Below are positions 1 through 5,385 of a stretch of DNA of 5,385 bases, one piece after another. The stretch covers positions 3,388 through 8,772 of the forward strand of contig JAQYWJ010000083.1 of the NCBI GenBank assembly GCA_030145005.1. Reading direction: 5' to 3'. Position numbers and translations under genes: made by a program. Under the pieces are notes generated by a model that worked only from the letters and a program-made list of their open reading frames with translations, did not search any database and was not told where the DNA came from. The DNA comes from Desulfobacter sp. (lineage in GTDB: Bacteria; Desulfobacterota; Desulfobacteria; Desulfobacterales; Desulfobacteraceae). The stretch's first letter is position 1; every line of letters begins with the position of its first letter.

Positions 1-1031
1 ACTTTTCCTGACTGTCCCGACCGCATAACATCAAATCCTTTTTGAAATTCAGTGTAATGGAACCTGTGGGTAATCAAAGGGGAAATATCAAGTCCGCTTT
101 GAACCATGGCGGTCATTTTATACCAGGTTTCAAACATCTGCCGTCCATATATTCCCTTGATGGTGAACATGTTAAAGACAACTTTGTTCCAGTCCATGGG
201 GATTTGTTCAGGCTGAATGCCGAGAAGCGCGATTTTGCCGCCATGAAACATGTTATCCAATATGTCGTCAATTGCTGCAGGACTCCCGGACATTTCCATG
301 GCCACGTCAAACCCCTCTCTCATGCCAAGTTCCTTTTGAACCTTGGCAAGGCTTTCTCTTTCCGGATTCACGGTCCGGGTGGCCCCTGCCTTTTCGGCAA
401 GACCTAAACGAAAAGGATTAATGTCCGTGACCACAATATTTCTGGCACCTGCATGTTTTGCAATGGCCGCTGCCATGCATCCTATGGGACCTGCGCCTGT
501 GATCAGTACATCTTCGCCAAGTACGTCAAAGGTTAAAGCGGTATGAACAGCATTTCCCAAAGGGTCAAAACAGGCAAGAACGTCCAGGGGAATTTTTTCA
601 TCACAAAACCACACATTGGTGACCGGGATGGATAGGTACTGGGCAAAGGCACCGGGCCGGTTGACGCCCACGCCTTTTGTGTCCCGGCACAGATGACGAC
701 GCCCGGCAAGGCAGTTTCTGCAATGGCCGCAGATGATATGACCTTCCCCGGAAACCAGATCCCCGGGGCTGCAATCTTTTACATGGGAACCGACAGCAAC
801 AACTTTGCCCACAAATTCGTGCCCAATGTGCATGGGCACGGGAACATTTTTTTGGGACCATTTATCCCAGTTGTAAATATGCACATCCGTGCCGCAAATG
901 GCCGTCTTTAAAATTTTAATAAGCACTTCGTTATGGCTTATACCGGGAACCGGTATCTCTTGCAGCCACAGTCCTTTTTGGGGATGGGCCTTTACCAGGG
1001 CTTTCATGGTATTGGGGATGGATGGATTCAT
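1..1031 (-). CDS. tdh: L-threonine 3-dehydrogenase, 3' end cut by the window
   Basis: Zinc- and NAD-dependent medium-chain dehydrogenase that oxidises L-threonine to 2-amino-3-ketobutyrate in the cytoplasm, the first step of threonine breakdown to glycine and acetyl-CoA. I translated 343 codons that stay open to the left edge. They match remembered E. coli Tdh closely throughout, including KTAICGTDVHIYNWD (residues 42-56) and the closing MRSGQSGK, so only about 5-6 codons and the stop are missing. Catalytic zinc ligands are C46, H71 and E72. Structural zinc cysteines are C101, C104, C107 and C115. The Rossmann motif GAGPIG is at 179-184, with the NAD-binding acid at D203. The ATG at 1031 is chosen because AAGGA (1047-1043) lies 11 bases upstream. 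The in-frame ATG at 1007 matches the E. coli N-terminus but has no ribosome binding site, so an 8-residue extension is likely. A kbl gene (2-amino-3-ketobutyrate CoA ligase) may follow outside the window; this is a guess from other genomes. Confidence 0.95.
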   Translation of the reverse strand, partial: MNPSIPNTMKALVKAHPQKGLWLQEIPVPGISHNEVLIKILKTAICGTDVHIYNWDKWSQKNVPVPMHIGHEFVGKVVAVGSHVKDCSPGDLVSGEGHIICGHCRNCLAGRRHLCRDTKGVGVNRPGAFAQYLSIPVTNVWFCDEKIPLDVLACFDPLGNAVHTALTFDVLGEDVLITGAGPIGCMAAAIAKHAGARNIVVTDINPFRLGLAEKAGATRTVNPERESLAKVQKELGMREGFDVAMEMSGSPAAIDDILDNMFHGGKIALLGIQPEQIPMDWNKVVFNMFTIKGIYGRQMFETWYKMTAMVQSGLDISPLITHRFHYTEFQKGFDVMRSGQSGK

Positions 1032-1067
1032 GATAAGAAAAATCCTTTTTTCAAAAGGTTTTCTTAT
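1032..1067 (-). promoter_or_regulatory. Hairpin enclosing the tdh ribosome binding site
   Basis: On the minus strand, ATAAGAAAA (1067-1059) pairs with TTTTCTTAT (1041-1033), and CCTTTT (1058-1053) pairs with AAAAGG (1049-1044). The loop is GAA and a 2-base bulge lies on the 3' side. The 3' arm contains the Shine-Dalgarno AAGG, and the stem ends one base before the ATG. The stem is about 15 bp and mostly A-U, so it could reduce translation in a way that melts easily. The pairing is directly visible; a regulatory role is inferred. No U-tract follows it, so it is unlikely to be a terminator. Confidence 0.5.
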
Positions 1068-1116
1068 ATCCTGCCTTTGTTTATATAAAATGTCAATGGC
1101 AGTGTTTTTGTATATT

Positions 1117-1464
1117 TTAAAGGCCTTTAATCATTTCAATTGTTCGTCCCACGGCAAACGGCGTACACTGCAGTCCGACGCTGCCGTTTTTTACCCAGAG
1201 CCGGACCATGGAGACCGAATCACCTGCCGGACTTGTAATACGGGGCTGCTCCTCTATTGACAGAATATCTTTTAATTTGAAATCATAGTAAAAGGTCTGC
1301 CCACCAAATGGATCTGCTACCAGAATAACGCGCTCTTTTCCATATGGATGTTTTTTGGGTGATCCATAAAATGAGCAGCAATTTTTTTTATCAAAATCCA
1401 TGTTTCTGACATATTTCTTCAGTTCAAAGGCATCTTTAAGTTCAAGAAAATTTTTAATTTCCAT
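1117..1464 (-). CDS. Conserved small protein of unknown function (115 aa)
   Basis: A soluble-looking protein without a signal peptide or membrane segment. The ATG at 1464 has AAGGAG (1477-1472) seven bases upstream, and a good promoter lies 57-84 bases upstream, so the gene is probably real. The N-terminal third (2-30) is charged, likely helical and Lys-rich, ending in CC at 29-30. The middle has the motif YGSPKKHPYGKERVILVADP (33-52), then an aromatic FYYDFK strand (58-63), IEEQPRI (70-76) and a C-terminal RLWVKNGSVGLQCTPF (88-103). This regular beta-rich layout looks like a conserved compact domain. From memory, short deltaproteobacterial proteins of this look are sometimes labelled inorganic pyrophosphatase Ppa. 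The canonical acidic pyrophosphatase signature is absent here and I do not assign that activity. It lies 85 bp before tdh on the same strand and could be co-transcribed with it, but nothing links the functions. Confidence 0.75.
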   Translation of the reverse strand: MEIKNFLELKDAFELKKYVRNMDFDKKNCCSFYGSPKKHPYGKERVILVADPFGGQTFYYDFKLKDILSIEEQPRITSPAGDSVSMVRLWVKNGSVGLQCTPFAVGRTIEMIKGL

Positions 1465-1507
1465 ATAAACGCTCCTTGATTAAATATCAGTTAGTTGAAT
1501 TCACCCC

Positions 1508-1541
1508 CCTACCGTAAAAGCATATAAATCCGTACCTACCG
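1508..1541. repeat. Direct repeat of CCTACCG around a -10 box
   Basis: The heptamer CCTACCG occurs at 1508-1514 and again at 1535-1541 in the same orientation, 27 bp apart from start to start. One copy lies in the spacer of the promoter at 1521-1548 and the other at about the expected transcription start. The placement suits a regulator binding site, but two 7-base copies could also arise by chance. Confidence 0.25.
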
Positions 1542-1548
1542 GTGTCAA
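1521..1548 (-). promoter_or_regulatory. Sigma70-type promoter of the 115-aa gene
   Basis: On the minus strand a perfect -35 box TTGACA (1548-1543) is followed after 16 bp by TATATG (1526-1521), which matches four of six consensus -10 bases. Transcription would start near 1513, leaving a leader of about 50 bases before the ATG at 1464. It may also serve tdh, since no strong terminator is seen between the two genes. Confidence 0.55.
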
Positions 1549-1726
1549 GGCAAAAGAAAGCGCCATCTTCTTTAGTTAACAAGATTTTGCTGCAGTCAAC
1601 TGCCGGCGTAACCTTGATATCTTGAAGATGACGCTTCCTCCCCGAAACGGCCCGAATGGTTCGCAATCTTTGGCAGGTAATGCTTTTTCTCAAGATTGCA
1701 AAATAGTTTTATGGGCAGAAAGCCTG
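1549..1726. other. Intergenic stretch without recognisable content
   Basis: This is most of the gap of about 300 bp between the porin stop and the 115-aa gene. The only open frames are a 68-codon minus frame with a TTG start and no ribosome binding site, and the start of a plus frame antisense to the porin. Neither looks protein-like. No tRNA-like fold or repeat was found by eye. A small RNA cannot be excluded. Confidence 0.5.
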
Positions 1727-1742
1727 GAAACCCTCAGGTTTC
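1727..1742 (-). terminator. Weak hairpin downstream of the porin
   Basis: On the minus strand GAAACC (1742-1737), loop TGAG and GGTTTC (1732-1727) form a 6-bp stem with a 4-base loop, starting 23 bases after the porin stop. It is followed by CAGGCTTTCTG rather than a real T-run, so termination here would be inefficient. It could instead stabilise the 3' end of the porin mRNA. Confidence 0.3.
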
Positions 1743-1765
1743 GTCGTATCCGCTTAATCATCACA

Positions 1766-2806
1766 TTAGAAGTTGATCTGCCATTTCATGCCGTAGTAAA
1801 AAATCTCAGTGTCGCCGTCTTCTTTACCGTCCAAGACACCAACTTCAGGAACAACGAACACACCGGGCGCCAGATTGATGGTGGTATTAATATAGTATGT
1901 GGCGGATTCATCTTCATCATTGTCATCAAGTTCGGTCTGATTATAACCGTAACCGGCTTCAACAGTAAAGGTGTCATTAATTTTATAACCGGCAACCAGC
2001 ATGAAACCAATACATTCGTTATCAAGCAACTTTCCACCAGAGAATTCTGCAAAACCGTCATCTATGGCATAGTCGCCGTCAACAGAAATCCAGATTAAGT
2101 TACCGGCATTCTGACCATAGTAAACATCGCCTTTCATAAAAAAACCAGCCATATCAAACTGAGCACCTAAAGCCAGAAGATAGGAATCAACATCCTCCTC
2201 GTCTCCGCCAAGAGTGGCCTCAAAGGTACTGTACCCGGCACCGAAGTCAAGGGAAACCATATCAAGGTCAAGGGTGTAACCAACTTCAATGGCAGGAATT
2301 GTGGCTTCAGTCGTTCCGTTAAAACCGGCTTTGTTGTTGTTTACAGTGTCGTCCGGGTTAATAAAAGCAATTTTAAAGCCACCAAAAGTCAGACGGAGCT
2401 GAGCTTCGCGATGGGAATAGACAGCACCATGTGGCAGCAGATCACCATCATGCCCAAAGACCTGGTTGGACCATAGCCAGCATAGAGGCGTATAATTCTG
2501 GCCCACTAGTAATTTACCGGTACCAAAATCCCATTCACCATAAAGCAAACGGATATTGGCGTTGCCACCGGAAGCTCCATATTCAAAACGTCCGGTCAGT
2601 TCATCAGATACTTTAACCTTTGCACCGATACGGGAGTTAACCTGAAGGTATTCAGAATATTGTGTGTTGCCGTCAGGGCCTGAAATTTCGTCAGTATCAG
2701 ACCAGAAGGTGCCGAGACGAGCACTTCCATAAAAATTCCACTCTGCTGCATAGGCAGAACCCACCATCAAAGCAAGTGCTGCCAGAACTACAATAACCTT
2801 TTTCAT
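1766..2806 (-). CDS. Outer-membrane beta-barrel protein, porin-like (346 aa)
   Basis: A probable general diffusion porin or related barrel in the outer membrane. Residues 1-20 form a classic signal peptide: MKK, a hydrophobic stretch, then an AYA cleavage site at 18-20, giving a mature start at AEWNFYGSAR. The mature chain alternates short amphipathic strands such as YGSARLGTFW (26-35), LLVGQNYTPL (99-108), EAQLRLTFGG (134-143) and FTVEAGYGYN (280-289) with turns rich in Gly, Asp and Asn. Acidic runs LDDNDEDE (293-300) and DGKEDGDTE (326-334) are probably exposed loops. The protein ends FYYGMKWQINF, with the terminal Phe used for recognition by the BAM assembly machinery. The length fits a 14-18-stranded porin, but strand number and substrate cannot be read from sequence alone. 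The start is firm: AAGGAG (2818-2813) lies six bases before the ATG. The gene appears monocistronic. Confidence 0.85.
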   Translation of the reverse strand: MKKVIVVLAALALMVGSAYAAEWNFYGSARLGTFWSDTDEISGPDGNTQYSEYLQVNSRIGAKVKVSDELTGRFEYGASGGNANIRLLYGEWDFGTGKLLVGQNYTPLCWLWSNQVFGHDGDLLPHGAVYSHREAQLRLTFGGFKIAFINPDDTVNNNKAGFNGTTEATIPAIEVGYTLDLDMVSLDFGAGYSTFEATLGGDEEDVDSYLLALGAQFDMAGFFMKGDVYYGQNAGNLIWISVDGDYAIDDGFAEFSGGKLLDNECIGFMLVAGYKINDTFTVEAGYGYNQTELDDNDEDESATYYINTTINLAPGVFVVPEVGVLDGKEDGDTEIFYYGMKWQINF

Positions 2807-2875
2807 CTTTTTCTCCTTTTTAAAATCAAACTACAAATGCTCAGCAAAACCTGATTGGCCCAGAGTCCTACGATG

Positions 2876-2894
2876 ATTATAAGATTTTTGTCAA
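2876..2894 (-). promoter_or_regulatory. Porin promoter elements, unusually spaced
   Basis: On the minus strand a perfect TTGACA (2894-2889) and a perfect TATAAT (2881-2876) are present, but only 7 bp lie between them instead of about 17. If TATAAT is the working -10, the true -35 would fall on a poor A-rich hexamer further upstream. If TTGACA is the -35, the -10 would be TAGGAC (2870-2865), only a three-of-six match at 18 bp. Either choice gives a leader of roughly 50-65 bases. The surrounding DNA is A/T-rich, as is common at strong promoters. Confidence 0.45.
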
Positions 2895-2956
2895 CCTTTT
2901 TGTTTCTGTATATAGAATTGACACAGAGAAATAGAAAAAGCAGATAGCAAGAAATT

Positions 2957-2992
2957 AAGGCGGCGCTTCAATACATTTTGAAACGCCGCCTT
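2957..2992 (-). terminator. Strong Rho-independent terminator after katG and the gene remnant
   Basis: AAGGCGGCG (2957-2965) pairs with CGCCGCCTT (2984-2992), and TTCAA (2967-2971) pairs with TTGAA (2978-2982), around a 6-base loop. The one interruption is C/A in plus-strand RNA but a G-U pair in minus-strand RNA, so only the minus transcript forms an unbroken 15-bp stem. This favours the minus strand as the evolved direction. The minus tail (TTAATTTCTT) is a moderate U-tract. The plus side has TTTTT, so the element may work in both directions. It insulates the porin promoter from katG readthrough. Confidence 0.8.
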
Positions 2993-3007
2993 TTTACCGA
3001 TTTAATA

Positions 3008-3064
3008 TTAGAAGGTAAGGACAAGGGAAAAGCCTTCACCGTTCCAAAATTGCCTGCCGGCTTC
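3008..3064 (-). pseudogene. Possible 3' remnant of an outer-membrane barrel gene
   Basis: Directly after katG, in a different frame, codons 3064 to 3011 read EAGRQFWNGEGFSLVLTF, followed by TAA at 3010-3008. The last seven residues alternate hydrophobic and small or polar residues and end in Phe, as the final strand of outer-membrane proteins does. The GR-x-F shortly before it recalls the C-termini of TonB-dependent receptors. The frame overlaps the katG stop by two bases and meets a stop at 3091-3089 inside katG, so nothing upstream of it is preserved. The strong terminator 15 bp later would suit the original gene. It is only 18 codons, so coincidence is possible. Confidence 0.4.
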
Positions 3065-5273
3065 AAGCAAGATCAAACCGGTCAAGATTCATGACCTTAT
3101 CCCAGGCCGTAATAAAATCAGTTACAAATTTTTCCTTGGCATCCTCGCCGGCATACACTTCACAAAGCGCCCGCAGCTGGGAGTTTGAACCAAATACCAG
3201 ATCCACACGGGTACCGGTCCATTTCAGCTTACCGGTTGTCCGGTCACGGCCTTCAAACACCGTATCGTCATCTGGGCCGGCTTTCCAGACCGTTCCCATA
3301 TCCAATAGATTGACGAAAAAGTCATTGGTCAAAACGCCTGGACGCTGGGTCAAAACGCCGTGCTGCACTTGTTTGAAATTGGCATCCAGAACGCGTAATC
3401 CTCCGATGAGTACGGTCATCTCCGGAGCGGTCAATGTCAGCAATTGGGCTTTATCCACCAGCAGCTCCTCGGCCGGAACCGTATATCTTTTTTTAAGATA
3501 GTTGCGGAACCCGTCGGCTATGGGTTCGAGTACGTCAAAGGAATCAATATCGGTCTGCTCTACTGATGCATCCGTGCGCCCCGGGGAGAATGGCACTATC
3601 ACGTCAAATCCGGCATCAGCCGCTGCCTTTTCAACACCGGCACATCCGGCCAGCACAATCAGATCCGCCAGGGACACCTTTTTTCCACCGGTCCGGCTGG
3701 TGTTAAACGCCTGCTGAATCCCTTCAAGGGTATTAAGAATAGCAGTAAGCTGATCCGGTGCATTCACCGCCCACGCATTCTGGGGGGCTAAACGGATGCG
3801 TGCTCCGTTCGCTCCGCCACGTTTGTCCGAGCCGCGAAATGTTGACGCAGACGCCCAGGCTGTAGAGACCAGCTGGGAAACAGTCAGCCCAGCACCCAAA
3901 ATCTTTTGTTTGAGTTCGGTGATATCCCCGGCGTCAACAAGTTCATGGTCTGCCTGGGGCACCGGATCCTGCCAGATCAAATCTTCCTGGGGAACATCAG
4001 GGCCAAGATACCGGGCCTTGGGCCCCATATCGCGATGGGTCAGCTTGAACCACGCCCGGGCAAAGGCATCGGCAAACGCCTCTGGGTTCGCCAGAAAATG
4101 CCGGGAAATGGGTTCGTAAATCGGATCGAACCGCAGAGACAGGTCAGCGGTGGTCATCATGGGGCGATGCTTTTTGGATGGATCATGGGCATCGACCACC
4201 ATATCTTCATCCTCAACATCCTTTGCCAGCCACTGGTGAGCGCCGGCTGGGCTTTTGACCAATTCCCACTCGTATTTAAACAGCACCTTGAAATATCCCA
4301 TATCCCATTGGGTGGGATTGGGCTTCCAGGCGCCTTCGATACCGCTGCTGATGGTGTCGCCGCCCTTGCCGCTGCCGTGACTGCTTTTCCATCCCAACCC
4401 CATCTCTTCAAGCGGGGCCGCCTCGGGTTCCGGTCCGACCAGAGCCGCATCGCCGGCGCCATGGCATTTACCGAATGTGTGGCCCCCGGCCACCAAAGCG
4501 ACTGTCTCTTCGTCGTTCATGGCCATCCGGGCAAAGGTTTCCCGCACATCAATACCGGATGCCACCGGATCCGGATTACCGTCCGGCCCTTCGGGATTTA
4601 CATAGATTAAGCCCATCTGTACCGCAGCCAAAGGATTTTCAAGATCACGTTCCCCGGAATATCTGCTTTTGGGCTTATCGCTGGTCGCCAGCCACTCTTC
4701 TTCTGCCCCCCAGTAGATATCCTCCTCGGGCTCCCACACGTCTTCACGGCCGCCGGCAAATCCAAAGGGTTTAAGCCCCATGGATTCAATGGCGCAGTTC
4801 CCGGCCAGCACCATGAGATCGGACCAGGAAATTCTGTTGCCGTATTTCTTTTTAACGGGCCACAAAAGTCTTCGGGCCTTATCAAGGTTTACGTTATCCG
4901 GCCAGGAGTTCAACGGGGCAAACCGCTGGGTGCCGTTGCCGGCCCCGCCCCGGCCGTCCATGATACGATAGGTACCGGCGCTGTGCCAGGCCATCCGGAT
5001 GAAAAAAGGGCCGTAATGGCCGTAATCTGCAGGCCACCACGCCTGGGAATCGCGCATTAAATCAAACAGGTCCTTTTTCACGGCTGAAAGATCAAGTTTT
5101 TTAAACGCTGCCTTGTAGTCAAACGAATCCCCCATGGGATTGCTTTTCCGATCATGCTGGTGAAGTATTTTCAAATTTAATTGATTAGGCCACCAGTCGC
5201 GATTGGACTTTCCCCGGCTTCTCGACTCTCCTGCGCTTCTACCGGTAACCGGGCATTTTCCTTCTTCATTCAT
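3063..5273 (-). CDS. katG: Catalase-peroxidase KatG
   Basis: A bifunctional haem enzyme that breaks down hydrogen peroxide as a catalase and also acts as a peroxidase, giving oxidative-stress defence in the cytoplasm. At 736 residues it has the full family length, with no signal peptide. The N-terminus (EEGKCPVTG, then SNRDWWPNQLNLKILHQ at 23-39) and C-terminus (DKVMNLDRFDLA) are typical. Distal haem residues are R93, W96 and H97 in RMAWHSAGTYR. W96, Y224 and M250 form the Met-Tyr-Trp adduct needed for catalase activity. The proximal haem ligand is H265 in GGHTFGK, with W316 and D377. The mobile arginine of catalase turnover is R414. S310 corresponds to Ser315 of the M. tuberculosis enzyme. 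The second, haem-free peroxidase-like domain runs from about 440 to the end. AAAGGAG (5287-5281) lies seven bases before the ATG. No frameshift was seen. GC content is clearly higher than in the porin. It seems to be transcribed alone. Confidence 0.98.
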   Translation of the reverse strand: MNEEGKCPVTGRSAGESRSRGKSNRDWWPNQLNLKILHQHDRKSNPMGDSFDYKAAFKKLDLSAVKKDLFDLMRDSQAWWPADYGHYGPFFIRMAWHSAGTYRIMDGRGGAGNGTQRFAPLNSWPDNVNLDKARRLLWPVKKKYGNRISWSDLMVLAGNCAIESMGLKPFGFAGGREDVWEPEEDIYWGAEEEWLATSDKPKSRYSGERDLENPLAAVQMGLIYVNPEGPDGNPDPVASGIDVRETFARMAMNDEETVALVAGGHTFGKCHGAGDAALVGPEPEAAPLEEMGLGWKSSHGSGKGGDTISSGIEGAWKPNPTQWDMGYFKVLFKYEWELVKSPAGAHQWLAKDVEDEDMVVDAHDPSKKHRPMMTTADLSLRFDPIYEPISRHFLANPEAFADAFARAWFKLTHRDMGPKARYLGPDVPQEDLIWQDPVPQADHELVDAGDITELKQKILGAGLTVSQLVSTAWASASTFRGSDKRGGANGARIRLAPQNAWAVNAPDQLTAILNTLEGIQQAFNTSRTGGKKVSLADLIVLAGCAGVEKAAADAGFDVIVPFSPGRTDASVEQTDIDSFDVLEPIADGFRNYLKKRYTVPAEELLVDKAQLLTLTAPEMTVLIGGLRVLDANFKQVQHGVLTQRPGVLTNDFFVNLLDMGTVWKAGPDDDTVFEGRDRTTGKLKWTGTRVDLVFGSNSQLRALCEVYAGEDAKEKFVTDFITAWDKVMNLDRFDLA

Positions 5274-5324
5274 AACTGATCTCCTTTAAATAATGTACGT
5301 TACTTAGGAACACGGTTGTTGAAA

Positions 5325-5336
5325 AACAGCACTGTT
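5325..5336. promoter_or_regulatory. Short inverted repeat in the katG leader or promoter
   Basis: AACAG (5325-5329) and CTGTT (5332-5336) form a perfect inverted repeat around CA, 52 bp upstream of the katG start codon. Its size and position suit a dimeric repressor or activator site, but I recognise no named consensus and the arms are short. Confidence 0.2.
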
Positions 5337-5372
5337 ATTTCGGGATACCCTTTAATGAAGATATTTACTAAA

Positions 5373-5385
5373 TGATAATAATTAC
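5373..5385. promoter_or_regulatory. Partial Fur/PerR-type operator upstream of katG
   Basis: TGATAAT (5373-5379), a central A (5380) and ATTAC (5381-5385) follow the 7-1-7 Fur-family pattern TGATAATNATTATCA. Of the 12 half-site bases visible before the window ends, 11 match. katG genes are often repressed by peroxide-sensing PerR or other Fur-family regulators, so the position about 100 bp upstream makes sense. The DNA is A/T-rich and the site is incomplete, so this is a candidate. It could equally belong to a divergent gene outside the window. Confidence 0.45.

Noticed and set aside
42..407. Plus-strand 121-codon frame at the left end
   Set aside because: It is antisense to tdh, whose minus-strand translation matches the known family over its whole length.
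1091..1096. TTGACA on the minus strand upstream of tdh as a separate promoter
   Set aside because: No acceptable -10 hexamer lies 16-18 bp downstream; the nearest TATAAG is 22 bp away. A weak promoter is possible but unsupported.
1117..1130. Perfect 14-base palindrome TTAAAGGCCTTTAA
   Set aside because: It consists of the last codons and stop of the 115-aa gene plus flanking bases, has no loop and no T-run, and is short enough to be chance.
1487..1693. Minus-strand 68-codon frame starting with TTG
   Set aside because: There is no Shine-Dalgarno, it overlaps the promoter of the 115-aa gene, and its composition does not look protein-like.
1622..2098. Plus-strand 158-codon frame
   Set aside because: It is mostly antisense to the well-supported porin gene and has no credible start signals.
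2918..2923. Plus-strand TTGACA forming an inverted pair with the porin -35 box
   Set aside because: No -10 match lies at a proper distance and there is no plus-strand gene downstream, so a divergent promoter is not supported.
3014..3037. Small hairpin-like repeat GAAGG/CCTTC just after katG
   Set aside because: Only five base pairs with a long loop, and the bases are explained by the outer-membrane remnant reading frame.
3906..4610. Plus-strand open frame of 234 codons
   Set aside because: It lies wholly antisense to katG, has no convincing ribosome binding site and no recognisable protein pattern. Long antisense frames are common in GC-rich genes.

Overview
The window reads as ordinary chromosomal DNA of an anaerobic Gram-negative bacterium, most likely a sulfate-reducing deltaproteobacterium of the Desulfobacter/Desulfobacula type. 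This placement is an inference from a cleaved outer-membrane beta-barrel protein, the style of a small 115-residue protein, a bacterial-type threonine dehydrogenase and a bifunctional catalase-peroxidase. No marker gene fixes the taxon. All supported genes lie on the minus strand, so transcription runs from high to low coordinates. Plus-strand open frames are shadows.

In transcription order, the right end (5274-5385) is the katG control region, with a partial Fur/PerR-type box at the window edge. katG (5273-3063) is complete and has every catalytic residue of the family. Just past its stop codon, in another frame, lie 18 codons (3064-3008) that read like the last strand of an outer-membrane beta-barrel protein, and then a very strong hairpin terminator (2957-2992). 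This suggests katG replaced the body of an older outer-membrane gene and left its 3' end and terminator behind. katG is also visibly more GC-rich than the porin next to it.

Next come a consensus-like but oddly spaced promoter (2876-2894) and a 346-residue porin-like protein (2806-1766) with a signal peptide and a terminal Phe. A roughly 300-bp non-coding gap (1465-1765) follows, holding a weak hairpin after the porin and a good sigma70-type promoter (1521-1548). That promoter serves a 115-residue protein of unknown function (1464-1117). After 85 bp comes tdh, encoding L-threonine 3-dehydrogenase (1031 to beyond position 1), whose ribosome binding site lies inside a predicted A/U-rich hairpin.

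The genes do not form one pathway. katG is hydrogen peroxide defence, the porin is envelope transport, and tdh is threonine catabolism. No RNA gene, CRISPR array or insertion sequence was seen. The most interesting points are the gene remnant under the katG 3' end, the masked tdh ribosome binding site and the uncharacterised 115-residue protein. No wholly new system is evident.
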